In this document: piece by piece, positions 1 through 12,052 of the stretch
Numbering within the stretch: position 1 is the first letter of the stretch
Layout of the letters: each line of letters starts with the position of its first letter
Assembly (NCBI GenBank): GCA_011316305.1
Contig: SAUG01000039.1
Location: 124,001 to 188,000, forward strand
Reading direction: 5' to 3'
Source of the DNA: Rusavskia elegans
Lineage: Eukaryota; Ascomycota; Lecanoromycetes; Teloschistales; Teloschistaceae
Length of the DNA: 64,000 nucleotides
Made by a program: the position numbers and the translations under genes
The notes under the pieces: generated by a model
Seen by the model: the letters and a program-made list of their open reading frames with translations, nothing else
Told to the model about the DNA's origin: nothing
Database searches by the model: none

Positions 1-1828
1 TGGACCGTAGGTTTAGTGTTTGGGTTTAGCATCTGGAATTCCCTACTCGTCTCATCGATAGCGTAATTGGGATCCTGGAAGAGTTTCGCGAATCGTGGGT
101 CGGTGAGCAGACCGCCATTTTCCTTCTCCAGTGCCCGCTCATCACTCTGTACACCGTTGACAACCTCATCATCACCGCCTTTCTCCAGGACGCGCTTGGC
201 TTTTCTCCGGTCTTCCTTCTCCTGCCTTTCCAACAACTTTTCTGCAAGCCGCTTGTTGACCTTGACGGCGACCTTTTTGTTGCCACGGATGCGACTTTCG
301 CGTTCACTGTCAATCTTCTCCTTGATGCGTTTACTACGCTCCTCCTCCCACACATAGGGGTCCGCGATAAGCCGGGCCTCTTCGTACAGACGTTGAGCCA
401 CGAAATACCCATGCATGTACGGCCGTAGCAAACTCGTGGTGCCGATGAGATGAGAAAGATTCAGCGTTTCCAGTTGCTGCGGGGTAAGGAACTTGTGGTT
501 ATCGTACACCTCGCCCACCTTCTGGCTTGCGTACGCGTTCGGATCATTGAGGTCTTCGGCCATTTCCTCCACCACGTTGTCGAGGAATGAACACCACCGG
601 GGCGCTGGGCCAAGTTGGGGGATGAAGAAAGAGTGTTGTTGGCGTCCTTCGTTGGCTGTAAGCAGCATGCCGGAGTCCTTGCACCATGCGACGCAATTGA
701 TGTCGACGGCTGGTTCGACGGATGTCCATGGTGAACCGTCTTGTGCCTCCCAAATCTTGATGATTCGTTTATCAGATGATAGAATCTTGGATTCGGTGGA
801 CTGTGAACGAGCCGAGGTGGCTGAGTTAAGGTACATTACAGTGTGGACGGGGTAGCCAAAGCCTTGGTCTTTCTTGAGCAGGGGCTTGGGGGACCGAAGA
901 TCGTAAAGATGTATCAGGCCGGAGGAAGAGCCCGTAGCCAGTCCAAGACCCGAGGGGTCAAAGTCCAATGCTGTTATCTCCTGTCGGCCGTCGATTGCGT
1001 CCGCTTGTGTCACAGCTTGCAGGACAGCCAGCCTTCCTCGGGCTCTGGGGTCGCAAAACTCGACAGTGCCAATCGAGGTACCGAATGCCAGAAGGTTGTG
1101 CGAGCCCTCTGCAACAGCAGCAGTATTGACAGCCCCGGTGCTGATTCCCCCTTGCAGCGCACCGCCACCAGCAGAAGTGAGATCGTCGCCGCCGACATCA
1201 ATCTCGTATGCCTTCATAAAGCGGCCAAGATCCAGGTTGTATCGATAAACTTCGCCATTGCCGTGCTCGTTGACGCCGACGGCTGGGACGATGACCTCAG
1301 CAGCCCGACGATCATACTTTAGATCCCGACCGTATCGAGGCAGGCGAGTAGTGTGGAATAAACCTGAAGGGGTGTGGATTTGGAGGGATCGATCGGTTTG
1401 CAAGTGGATTGACTTGGTGTGATCAGAAGAGAGGAGGATGAAGGTGGTGTTGAGTGAGGTGGTATGGCGAGCATAAGACAAGGACAGATGTGGCAGGTAA
1501 TGTGTATGAATCTGAGGTTTATATGTACCTGGCAGCAGGTATCAGCCTTGGTGTATGGCGATGTTTGTGCAGTGGAACAGCGGGGGCGAGATGCGTACAG
1601 GATGAGCGCACCTGTACTCATGACCCAATCACCGTCTTCCGATACTCGGATACATTGACTGGCTTCCTCGAACTCGAAATCTTGAAGGAGCTCGACGCGG
1701 TTGGCATAATCGGCATCATTCTTGAGACTTCGTTTCCGCTTTCGTGCGAGCCATTCTGGCAAGGGTCGAGCTGTTGAAGAGCCGGAAATGGTATACACGG
1801 GGACAGCGCCATGATTGATGAGCTTCAT
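1..1828 (-). CDS. ENP2: Nucleolar WD40-type protein Enp2/NOL10, 3' end beyond window
   Basis: Small-subunit (40S) ribosome biogenesis factor acting in the nucleolus. Exon 1 is 1828-1612; the intron 1611-1529 (83 nt, GTGCGC...GCCAG, phase 1) joins to 1528-1. About 581 residues are visible; yeast and human family members run to roughly 690-710, so the C-terminus is cut off by the window edge. The start is supported by the short conserved leader followed by PEWLARKRKR, which matches the N-terminus I know for NOL10/Enp2. Further seen: a region of WD-like strands with GTSIGTVEFCDPRARGR and a GSSSGLIHLYDLRS blade, then LTPQQLETLNLSHLIGTTSL. The last ~150 residues are rich in Lys, Arg and Glu, as expected for the coiled C-terminal part. 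It is transcribed divergently from MED13. Identification is by family recognition; confidence is high. Confidence 0.93.
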
Positions 1829-2407
1829 GGTAGGAGTATTATCAAGCTCCAGATGACGCTGTAGTGAGGACCAGGACAGCCATCGTAGGGTGAATGTTTT
1901 AGTTCAGCGACGACTCCGAAGAAAAAAATACAAATTCTTCCAAGAGCCTCGGCCGCCAAGAGAAAACGTCAGCCGATCTGCATGCCAAGACTGCCCTGCA
2001 GCGGATGCAGCCGAAGCCTATCGCGGCCAAAGTCTGACGTGATTGGCCATATCCTCGGTCTCATCCCATTTTGGCCGATGATTTCCTCATTCCGTCTCAT
2101 CTGGCGACTTATTCATCATTGTTATTTGATTCATTATTGCACCAGTACAAATCATCTTGCTCGCCTGTCACCGTTTCCATGATTATGAAGGGCTCGGATC
2201 TGATGAGTCCTGCTTTTATTCTGCTGCATGTATCTCGGCCCTCGTGGCCTTGCTTGTTTAGTAGCACTTTGCTTTAATATCTTGTCTTTCTTCGCAATCA
2301 CGCCCTGCAGCTGAAACCGTTTGTAATGCTCGTGGTCTGGAGTCTGGGCTCCATGGATGACCTTGTTTATTCCTTTTCTGCTTGCTGTCTTCGAATGCGA
2401 CGGAATA
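1829..2407. promoter_or_regulatory. Bidirectional promoter region between ENP2 and MED13
   Basis: 579 bp separate two divergent start codons. It must contain both promoters and 5' UTRs. No TATA box at a sensible distance and no repeat were recognised, which fits housekeeping genes. Confidence 0.6.
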
Positions 2408-5400
2408 ATGGAGTTCCCAGGCAATGCTGTTACCAACATACACACTGTTGTGCGTGATTGAAGACACATATTTCGCGGGCTCGCTGAACTTCGATTAGCA
2501 TCTCGATCATATCCGATGGACCCTTTACCAACTCCACCAGCCCACTTCGACCAATATCTTCGCTCCAGATGGAGAAGCACCCAGAGCCAAGAGCAGTATT
2601 GGTGAAATCTCCTTCACACTTCGCCGCAATGGCTTCCTTGTCACTGCTAGTCGAGAAACCGTCGGCTTCTGGATTTTTGACCTATCTACATCTCCTTCCG
2701 ACCCACCGGAATCTCAGCAAGCCAAGATCGCCCAGAGCATAGGTATCAGTGACTTCAAGTGTTAGTTATCCCCCCAAGAGTCAAGGTTGTACTAAGGTCT
2801 CTTTCAGCTGTCAAGAGTGGAATGCTCGCTTCTCGACAGTTGAAACCCGTGGCTAGGGACACCTGCAACACCCGAGATCCTCCTAATGAACAACGTCCCC
2901 ATCCTGAAATCCCACAGCTAGCATCCACTTTTTTTCCATCAGTCGGCACTAACAATGACATAGTGCCCCACATTTACCGCGCGTTCACTTTTGCATTGTC
3001 TTCCTCGCTCGTAGACTCGCTGGTCAGCGGTGGAGCCTGGTTGCAATTCGGAAATGATTCTTGTTTGCGAGTGTACCGAGACCCCACTGGTTGGGCTACG
3101 ATGAGGAGCATTACTGAATGGCTGCGTCTTGATGTCCGGTGGTCATCCTCTGGGGCCTTGACCATTGGTAGCCGCTTAACGCCTCTCCCTTCGTTCTCAC
3201 AGCTATCCGACGTCCTCGGAAACGGACAAACCCTGCTCAGAAAGTCCCTCGATCGCGGTATTCACGCACTCGTGTTACCATTCGGAACTCCTTGCAAGCT
3301 TCTGGGCGAAGAATCGCAAATCCTGGGTGCAATCGAACCTGATCGGCCCTTCAAGGCCTCTACGAGGGTCTGGCTCGAGCACTTTGGAATTGCATCTAAG
3401 CGAGAACTACTCTGGGTCTGCCTTGAAATTGGCAAGAAAAGATTCGGCGACAGCGTCTTGTCAAATGGTCCGGCAGTATGTCGCGTATGGTGGCCTGCTC
3501 ACCTGTGCTTCATCAAGCGTATAGGTAGCAAGCACAGAGAAACCAGTACTCTGGAGGACATTCTGATCGGCACCTTCACCGATCCTCTAGACGAGGCAGA
3601 GCAGTGGTTCCTTGGGCGTCAGGAGCGAGAAAGTATGATTGAAGCTAGACGCAAAGAGACCGAGGAGAAGAAGCTTGCCAACGATCAAGCACTAGGTCAG
3701 GAAGACTATGCATTTGAGGAAGACATTGCAGATGCCATGGTCTATGCAAATCAGTATCTCAGTGCACAAGAAGCTAGTGGCATCTACCCTACGCCACCAG
3801 ATGGGCTCGCCTCTAATACTCAGGGCTCCGTTGCTGCTCAGGATACCCCTGGCGCCTTAACCGCTGGAGGTCATCCACATCATGCTATTGCCAGCGAAGC
3901 GGCTCATAATGGGATTGTGGAGATCGATTCCCCTGTTAGAGCTATGTCTGGAGCTCCATTTGCTGGAGACGAAAGTCAGGATCTCTTCGGAGACATGGAC
4001 GCAGACATGTTTGACGCCAATTGTCTGACGGAGGCGGATTTCAATTTCTTCGATGAGCCAGATGAAGTAGATGAGATGCAAGCCGATTCTGCTCAAGCTA
4101 ACGCACAGAATGCAGAAGATGTATTGATCGACGGTAGACACGTAGAGATCGGTGGCGTCCTGCCTAATGATGTGTCTGCACCGGAAGCCACTCCTCTCGA
4201 ATCTCAGAAAGACATCCAAGCTTCTGAAGAACACAGTAAGAACCATCGGAGCCACTAAACGCATCCGAAAGCAATGAACACGCTGACAAGCGATGATACA
4301 GACTTGACGCATCATGAGTCACCGCCCTCATCTGTGCTTGCCGATGATCCTCCAACCGTGCTGCGTCCATTTGAGAAAGCCAACGGCATAGAAAGGCAAG
4401 CGGTCGACTTTGGCCCTGAAATATTGCATCCAGGAACTCTTGAGCCGCCAACAACAAATCATGATGGAAAGCCAGGTTCTTTCGAGCTTATTGCCCTCGA
4501 CAGTCGTCCTGGGGGCTTTTACCAGAAATATGGGCAGGGAGGGAAGTATGCTGCTGGCTCACCCGAAGCCCAGAATGGCACGAGGCCAAGTGGAATTCGT
4601 CAAGACCATGATCAAAGAGTTCCACGTCTCGGTCTTCTGCTCGAGGAAAGTCAGGATTCATCCGAAGAGACTGATTTCAGTGGAACAGACCATGAAGGTG
4701 GGTCGGTTACACTCGTGTAGGCGATGCATATGCTGAACTACCTCGTAGGCTCTACTGATGCGGAAGATATAGGGGACGCGACTGCTGCTACAGGGTTAGC
4801 CAATTTTGACATGGGTGGCGAAAGGGGCCTCGAGATGGCAAGGAAGCGCAAACGTGAGCCAAGTGTAGAGAGCAATGCTCCGGCGACACCCGCGTCAGTC
4901 TCTCCATTTCAGCTGGGCCTGGAAACTTCCAAGGATCTCACCTGGTGCATGGAACAGGGTTACTTCGACCTCGAAGCCTCGAATGACGTTGCTGATCTAA
5001 TGGAAGATGACGTTACGGTTGCTCGCCACATGTACGTTGGGGACGACCAAGGATTCATAGAGATTGCGCAACTGGTAGCGGACCAAGCAATTCACCAAAT
5101 GGAAGTTTCTCGCAACATACTGAACCTTACCGACGAGGACGACAATTGCTTTTCAAAAACTCCACACAGCACATTCGCGTTGACCCATGAATTTTTCTCA
5201 AGAACATTGCCCGGTGTCCAGCAGTGTGATCTAAAGAGCTTTTCGGAATTGGATCTGAATGCTGCGAACTCTTCATCGCAGAAAAGGATCTCGCTGCAAG
5301 AAGACATCGAAAAACAACGGCAGACACTTATCCAAGCCCGCGGCATCAACAATCTGAATGAAGTCATTTTTGAAGCCCGGGTGCCATATCTCAGCGTCCA

Positions 5401-7154
5401 GCGAGGACAGGATGCACTGGACATAGCACCTCCTGCACTCTGCTTCTGGGAAGAATTGGGTCTTGGGCCTTCGCAGCAAAGGAAAGATGTAGAGGCTCTG
5501 TGCATTTACCCCGATAATCCAGCCATACGTGGTGCGGCATCGACGTTCATGACAACATTACAGGACTCCTATCAGAGTTGCAAGTTCGGCTTTCACCAAA
5601 CTAGTCCCGGGCCAAAGAATGCCCAAGAGGGACTTCTGCCGGTATCAATCACTTCAACAAACCTAGACGTCGTTGTGGATAGCTTCGGCGAAGTCTGTGA
5701 AGCTCTTGGTGAGTACTTCGGCAATGACAGTGGAACCATCGCTGATGTGCTATCTGTCAGGCATGGAGCTTCCGTTAAAGGAAGCGGATGGTACTAACAT
5801 CGTCGTCTATTTTGTCGACCCTTTTAACGACGACAAAATATATCCATATATCTGCGCAGCATTCCGGGAGCTGTACGACGCTTACGCCATGTCTGTTCTA
5901 AAGGCTGGACTCACTAGTCCCAGAGTGATAGTGCTCCAGATCGTCCCATTGAGCTTTTTAGCGAGTAGCGAGTCTTTGACCATACCTGCACCGAAGTCTT
6001 ACACCAAGTTGGCATTCGAAGTGTACAGCCGCTGCAAACCAGGACCTCGCGGTGATGGTACAACACCAGCGCTATCCATTTCTGGATCTGCTATTCGTCT
6101 TGCCAAGCCAATACCAAAGAAGATCAACTTTCAGCTTAGCTCGCAGCCTCCGGGTAGTCTCTTGTGTCCAGATCCGTGTTTGCATTTGGCGTACAGCTGG
6201 GACGTCGATCAGCAATGGCTTGCCTGTGCTTGGACCGATAATCTCGGTGCGACACAATGGAATACCATTTACTGTCTGGGCCACCCAAGACCTGACTATT
6301 GGACCGCTTTTGCAGAAACTGTGAAAGAGGTGCTCGACATAACACGGGACTTGCTACAACCGACGACCATACCGTGGAGACTTTACGTTGTGAAAGATAA
6401 TATCCTCCATGACCGAGAATTGGAAAGTAAGTATACCATCGCAGCCTGATTTTGTTGGTACTGATATCAACGCCTATCAGTCTGGTGTCTTCACTCCACG
6501 TCGATATTGCGGCAACAGATGAGTATCATTTTCATCTCAATTGATGACGACCCACCACTATCTTGTCCGGGTGGACAAACGAACATCAACGCCTGCCTCC
6601 CAACAAGCCCGCTCGATGAATCCACTGCAACCTATACTCCCAATGAGCAAATCCCTACGCCAGGCTACACTGGTTCCAGTGTGAACCACGCGCCCGGTCG
6701 CGCCGGTCAGAACGCTCCAGCTACACCATCCGCGAGTGGCTTCTCGGAGAAAGACGACCCTTCAGCTCACCTCGTTGACATTGTTTCGCAAACCTGGGCC
6801 GTGGTATCACCAACGCCCATCCTTGACCCGTATGTACCAAGGCAACATCTGGCTCCGATAATGGTAAGCGGCTACCTCTTAAAGCGCGCCGGGGCCGAGG
6901 ACAAGGATGGACTCGTCCAGTTGGGGGTAAATCTAGTTACTACCATCGTTTCGAAAGGTGAAACGGGCAATTGCGAGGCGCATGCGAAGACATTGACAGA
7001 AGTGCTGAAAATGTACAGTGACCTGGCCACACTAGCGAGGCTCAGGGGACTAGAGGAATGGAGCGCCGGGGTGTTGCCATGGCATGTGGCTGCGGCAAGG
7101 AAGGCCAGGAAGGCGGTGACGAGGTGTATGGTTTGGGGAGAGAAAAAGGAATAG
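2408..7154 (+). CDS. MED13: Mediator kinase-module subunit Med13 (Ssn2/Srb9)
   Basis: Large subunit that ties the Cdk8 kinase module to core Mediator in the nucleus. Seven exons: 2408-2449, 2499-2760, 2808-4235, 4302-4697, 4749-5708, 5761-6426, 6481-7154, giving 1475 residues. All introns are GT-AG, 47-66 nt, with CTGAC/CTAAG-like branch sites, and every junction keeps frame. The start (MEFPGNAV, a 14-codon first exon) is chosen because it resembles fungal Med13 N-termini and its GTGCGT donor joins in frame. Landmarks: the motif IYPTPPDG near residue 425, typical of Med13; acidic stretches around residues 480-560; FWEELGLGP and NIVVYFVDPF of the central/C-terminal Med13 domain; and the terminal block PSAHLVDIVSQTWAVV ... 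LPWHVAAARKA. For the fourth exon an earlier acceptor at 4271 is possible but would make a 36-nt intron. Confidence 0.93.
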
Positions 7155-8919
7155 TCGACAATGAGGTACTGATGCACCCGTGCCGTAAGAATCAACGAAG
7201 AGGATATAATCGATTGGTACGAGTGACAGTTGGATATGCTCGGTACCTCAGTCTGGCCACTGCTCGGTGTATCATTGGCTCTTTACCGTTAGGACAGATG
7301 TCCTTTTCTGATGGATCTCGACCAGGCTGGTAACAATCCGCTGCACATCACGTACCTCCGCCTGATGACAAAGCAAAAGTGAGTCCGGTAGCTGAGCTGA
7401 ACGCAAGCCGTCATGTCTCACAATATCAACCTGTGAACGAGACCTGCAAGGAAGGCCGTGTCGATCAATTGCGAACAGTGGAGATGCAGACACTCACGGA
7501 AGGTCTTCTCTGGATGTACTTTTGGTCGCACAGTTGGGATGCCAACAGCAACGATGACGAAGGTGAGCAACTCTCTTATCGTGAAAGCTTTGGTGTGGGA
7601 ATGCCTCTAGTTGGCTACGTTGCATGTAGCAACACGAGATCCAAATTGGGGACGTTTCACCTTGCCACGTTGGTCTTATTCAACGTGAGAGCAGAACGTC
7701 AACCAAAACTCCTTGGATACTAAGCTGGCTGATGTCATGCTTTGCACATATAACGTCATGGCAGAAGCTTCTCTGCCATCGATTGAATCCAGGAGGAAGG
7801 AGCAGCATGCTATAGAACGGAAGAAAGAGCAAAACCCTGTGGCAACACGGGGAACTCGTCATATCCTGCTGCGGTGTGTGAGAGATGAGGTTGAGTATGT
7901 CTTGAGTAGGGCGTACTCGAACACGCATATATCAACTCCGACGACGTCAAGGAAAAGGGAGGACGCCTGGAAAGGGAGGAGTCTTTCTGCCCCGTCGGAA
8001 ACCAGCCACGTTGCACTTTGCTTGTTGGAGACTAGCACCAGATCCAGCCTCCACACCCTTTTTGCTGCGACTCCTTCGGAAATAGCGACCATCCCCAACA
8101 GGGTCTCCGCACCATCTCGATACGGCAGATGTCCCGCCAGATCTCCAGCGGTTGATGAATCACAGCCGCTTGTTCTTTGACTCAGACCTCGGTGACAGGA
8201 GTACTATTGAACCTTGACAGTTTTTCCGCTCTCACCTCCGATATCGCCAACAACAGTAGCTCTACTCGACAATCGCAACATGCCCCTGGACACCAGGCCA
8301 ACATGACAATGACGCATTCCAACGAGTCAGCCGAAGAAAACCCTTTCGAATGTTCCGGTGTGGCTTGCACCTCCGGAGAAGACCCTTGATCAGCTGAGAT
8401 TGGGTGACTGGACAAAAGGAAGCCAGCATGTTGCGTGCATTAGTCCCTCGGGTAGGCAGCACTGCCAGGCCATCGTCGGAACATGCCGATGCACGATGCA
8501 GCCTGGGGTCATTATTGGTCAATGATGGATGCCTATGACTCCAATCGCTAGTCCTCCAGGCATCCGCCAGGGACTCACTGCTATATGAGACACAACATTT
8601 CCAACATAGCAACATCTCTCTTCTTCATTCCCACTCCCTGTTCCTTCTGTTGTTATCTGCCAAAGCCCCTTTCCTCCAACTGCGAGACATTCACCGACGT
8701 CACTCATCCTCCATCGTTGTTGTTGGTGACCTCATACTCGAGGCACTGTCAGAAAGCTTCGCGTTTGGCCGACTATCACCATCGCTATAAACCCAGCTCG
8801 CCAGCTCGCATTCGAAGTGTCTCCTCTCTACAGAACAACGTACTACTACTACTACCATCTCATCCTGGTGGACCAAAACCCCCCTTTCAGAAGCAAGCAT
8901 ACCAGTCCCAAAGCCCACA
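7155..8919. other. Intergenic, no convincing gene
   Basis: 1.77 kb between MED13 and the next gene. Short open frames on both strands show no domain, no splice logic and no family resemblance. The last ~330 bp before 8920 are rich in C and T and probably hold the promoter and 5' UTR of the following gene. Confidence 0.5.
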
Positions 8920-9600
8920 ATGCCTCACGCCGTCCGCCAAGTCGACTTCGCCCCCATCCCGGCCTACTCACGTCTCCCGCGTGATGACGAACTCTACGTA
9001 ATGAAAGCTTTCGCTCGCCATGCCAGCCACTGCTCCGCTTGCGCCCGCCCTTACGAAGTCCACCGCAACGGGGGCACCCTCTGCTCCAAAGGCCACCAAC
9101 GTGCCCTCGACGTTGCTCAGTACATCTACAACAAGGGCGGCCAATCCTTCTCCCTCATCGACCGTGACGGCAATCACTGCGTCCAAGTGGAGATCCCGGC
9201 CAGCTGCGAAGCCGTCCGCTCTTTACTTAAAGCTATGGAACGCGGCCTTCGTCTGCGGCGCAAAGTCCAACCAACCAGCTATGACCGAACTTACCACATT
9301 CCGCCTCGCGGTAGAGTCCCATCCGACTCTGCGTCTTCTTCACCTTCCTCGGACTACACGCCTTTACGGGAACCCCGCTATATCCGCACCCCCAGCCTCG
9401 AGACGGCTGAACCACCTCCACGCGTGCAGGAGCATCGCCGCAAGAAATCTTCACACACTTCGACTTCGGGCCGCGGCAGCCTGTACGAAGATGACATGCG
9501 AGAACGCCAGCGCCGGTACTTGGAACGCTCACCCGTCTATCTGAAAGCGGCGCCACGAAATGCGCCTCCGGTGCCGCCCAAGGACGGGTATTGGCGGTGA
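8920..9600 (+). CDS. Conserved fungal protein with N-terminal cysteine (zinc-like) motif
   Basis: Single exon, 226 residues, good start context (CACAATG). The N-terminal ~120 residues look like a folded domain. Residues ~36-56 hold C-x-x-C-A-R-P-Y ... C-x-x-G-H, a likely small metal site, followed by RALDVAQYIYNKGGQS and EIPASCEAVRSLLKAMERGL. The C-terminal half is low-complexity, rich in Ser, Pro, Arg and Tyr, with SRSP-like and PPVPPKDGYWR endings. I recall similar uncharacterised proteins in many filamentous ascomycetes, all without assigned function. No signal peptide or membrane segment is seen, so it is probably intracellular. Function unknown. Confidence 0.85.
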   Translation: MPHAVRQVDFAPIPAYSRLPRDDELYVMKAFARHASHCSACARPYEVHRNGGTLCSKGHQRALDVAQYIYNKGGQSFSLIDRDGNHCVQVEIPASCEAVRSLLKAMERGLRLRRKVQPTSYDRTYHIPPRGRVPSDSASSSPSSDYTPLREPRYIRTPSLETAEPPPRVQEHRRKKSSHTSTSGRGSLYEDDMRERQRRYLERSPVYLKAAPRNAPPVPPKDGYWR

Positions 9601-11332
9601 AGAGTATCGTTACGCAATCGAGAATGAATCACATGAAATACGAGGATCCACAATCAGGCAACAGCTTGCCTGTAATCCAACGCAGAAAGCCATATTCCGA
9701 AATAAACCCCCGGTGTGTGACAGAACCCGCTGGCTCAGCTCAGGTGGTCCATACTGCTGCTTACCGCCTGCCTTGGCGGTTTGCATGAATGTTGAGGAAG
9801 CGCTCTTGACGAAAGTAGGCTGCGTGGAAGCAACCTATTGAAGATTATCAATCATCAGACCGTGGCTGCTTACCGCTGCGGCGATACTTCCAACAAATGG
9901 GCGCATACAGGTGGCGGATATGTCATCATAAGCAGCCACCGCGGCTGAGGAAGGACATGAATGGGGGCGGACGAGAATGTGGGCGCGAGGAAGAGGGAGG
10001 AATTCCATGTATCGATGGCGTCGATGAAGGTTATGAGAGAATATGTTATGAGATTTAGGTAACGAAATACATTGAATTAATGCACCTTCCACATCATCTC
10101 ATCTCATATCTTTTCCATTCTCTTGGCACCACAAAACCAACACCAACACCACCAACCCCGTTTCAAAACACTCCCAAGTCTAACGTGGCAAGTCGCGGTC
10201 AGAACAGTACACAAATAGACTGCAAACTCCCTTCCTCTCCCTCTCCCTCTCCCTCTTTTTTCCCATCCTATCCATGCATCACAACCCTCCCAACCTCGGT
10301 CCCCCATAGCCACGGACAACAACTATTTGGCCCCCACCCCACACCACCAATTTCGAAAAAGGGCTGAGCACCGCCACCAGCCACACGCGGGGCTTTTCGC
10401 GAGGCCTCCCGGGAAAAAGAAAGAAAACGGGATCATCCTTGTTCGCGGACGGGATGTCACAGCGAGGGTATGTAGGAACCTTGCTAGCTGGACCTGTCGA
10501 GTGGGGTTGCTCGGTGGCCGACGAGGGGGAGTGGGGAGTGGGGGGTTTGCGAACGAGGGCGAAAGAGGAAGGGGGAGGGTGAGTCAGAAGTGTTCTGTCT
10601 CCGAGGTCGCGACCCGTCTTTCACCGTCTCCCAATCGAATGTATTTTCCGCACCCTCGTGATACGGTATCCTCACTACAGCACTACTGTTGTATCGGCGT
10701 CCCGAAGCTCACCGTGTGTGTGGGGCTTTCTCGTAGTTGGTCCTTTTTGTTCCTTGTGGGCATTCGGTGTGGTGTTGCTGTTGTAGCCTGGTTGTTGCAC
10801 TTCTGCATTGAAGAGAGAGGAGATTGAGGCTGCGTGTGACGTAAGTATTCTGTCGATCAGTAGTATCTATCAAGGGGGGTTTGTTGCGTCTGTTGCTGCC
10901 TCAGTACGTGGTGTTGTATGGACTCGAGCTTGTAAGATTGAAGAAGGTGATTGCTTTTTATGACATGTACGCTTGTACCTAGGTACTTGGTGGACAACCA
11001 GAGACGAAAGTACAGCTGGAAGTTAAAAGTTTGAACGTACATCATCTATCTCGATTGTCATTAGATTTCCTGCAGCGAGCGATCTCTTTCCAACATTTTG
11101 ATCACTCCGCCCATTACTTGCGTTCTGTAGTACTGGTCCGTCATCTCTATCTGCTATTGTGTCTCCACTGCGACTGAACTGGACATCGGTCAAATTATTG
11201 TTTGTTCCTTCTAAAGCCCGCTGTTAGTAGCTCTTCCTCACTCGAAGCTCATCATGAGCCCCTCGGAATGACCAATGAGTGCCAATCATCCTCATCCTTC
11301 GAAACCCACAGCCAAGGAAAACCCCTCCAAGT
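9601..11332. other. Intergenic, pyrimidine-rich in part
   Basis: 1.73 kb with no supported gene. A CTCCCT-rich run lies near 10225-10262. The part just before 11333 includes an out-of-frame ATG at 11254 with a 6-codon frame, a possible upstream ORF of the F-box gene. Confidence 0.5.
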
Positions 11333-12052
11333 ATGATCAGGAAAACAAGGCTCTTCTCCCTCCCGAGCGAAATCGAAAACCTCATCATCACGTACCTCTC
11401 ACCATCCGCAGCCATTGCCCTCTCCCGTGTCAACCGCTACTACAACCACCACGTATCGCTCCACAGCCTCCCCCAAACCACAGTCAACAACTATCTCCAC
11501 ACCCTCGAACTCACGCCCAAAAACATCCAACAACAAAACTTCGCATGTTACACTTGCCTCCATCTAGAACCCCCCCACCATTTCCATTTCCAAGACACAA
11601 GCGGCCCACAAGGCAAACAGGGAAACCAACGGTCCCAACGCCGCTGTATACTATGCACCGGACAGAAGCCGCGAAAACTCACATGCCGAGCATGCTGCAA
11701 GCCACACCCCGATTTCTGCCACAAATGGCGATGGTGTCGGCACTGTATCCATCAAGACATGACCGTCGGACAATCCGTGGTAGCCAAACGGAAGACTCGG
11801 AGAGGGAACCTGAAAGAGGTGGTTCTCCGATCAGAATGCGATGGTCATGAATGGTGCCCGTATTATCAGCGCATATTGGACAAGCTTGTTGCGAGATTTG
11901 TGCGGAAATATTGGAGGGATGGAGAAGTGTTGGTCCAGCGGGGGGATGCGGATGGAGAAGATCCGGATGTGGTGGGCTTGCTGGTGGAGTTGAGGCTTGT
12001 TGGGGAGAAGGCGAGGGAAGATGAGAAGAGGATTAGGTTGTCTGCCGCGTAA
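11333..12052 (+). CDS. F-box protein with cysteine-rich C-terminal half
   Basis: 239 residues, single exon. The first in-frame ATG is at 11333; upstream the frame is open but has no ATG. Residues ~7-45 (LFSLPSEIENLIITYLSP...ALSRVNRYY) fit an F-box, which recruits substrates to SCF ubiquitin ligases via Skp1. Residues ~90-155 carry paired cysteines (CYTC, CILC, CRACC, C-x5-CRHC), probably binding zinc and serving as the substrate-side module. The C-terminal ~60 residues are charged and helical. This arrangement (F-box plus Cys-rich tail) is frequent in expanded fungal F-box families whose substrates are unknown. Short frames overlapping on other frames are shadows. Confidence 0.8.
   Translation: MIRKTRLFSLPSEIENLIITYLSPSAAIALSRVNRYYNHHVSLHSLPQTTVNNYLHTLELTPKNIQQQNFACYTCLHLEPPHHFHFQDTSGPQGKQGNQRSQRRCILCTGQKPRKLTCRACCKPHPDFCHKWRWCRHCIHQDMTVGQSVVAKRKTRRGNLKEVVLRSECDGHEWCPYYQRILDKLVARFVRKYWRDGEVLVQRGDADGEDPDVVGLLVELRLVGEKAREDEKRIRLSAA

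Noticed and set aside
4274..5797. Separate genes in the middle of MED13
   Set aside because: These frames join by canonical short introns into one continuous Med13 protein with known domain order.
10327..10827. 166-codon frame before the F-box gene
   Set aside because: Gly/Arg-rich composition from skewed DNA, no domain and no splice logic.
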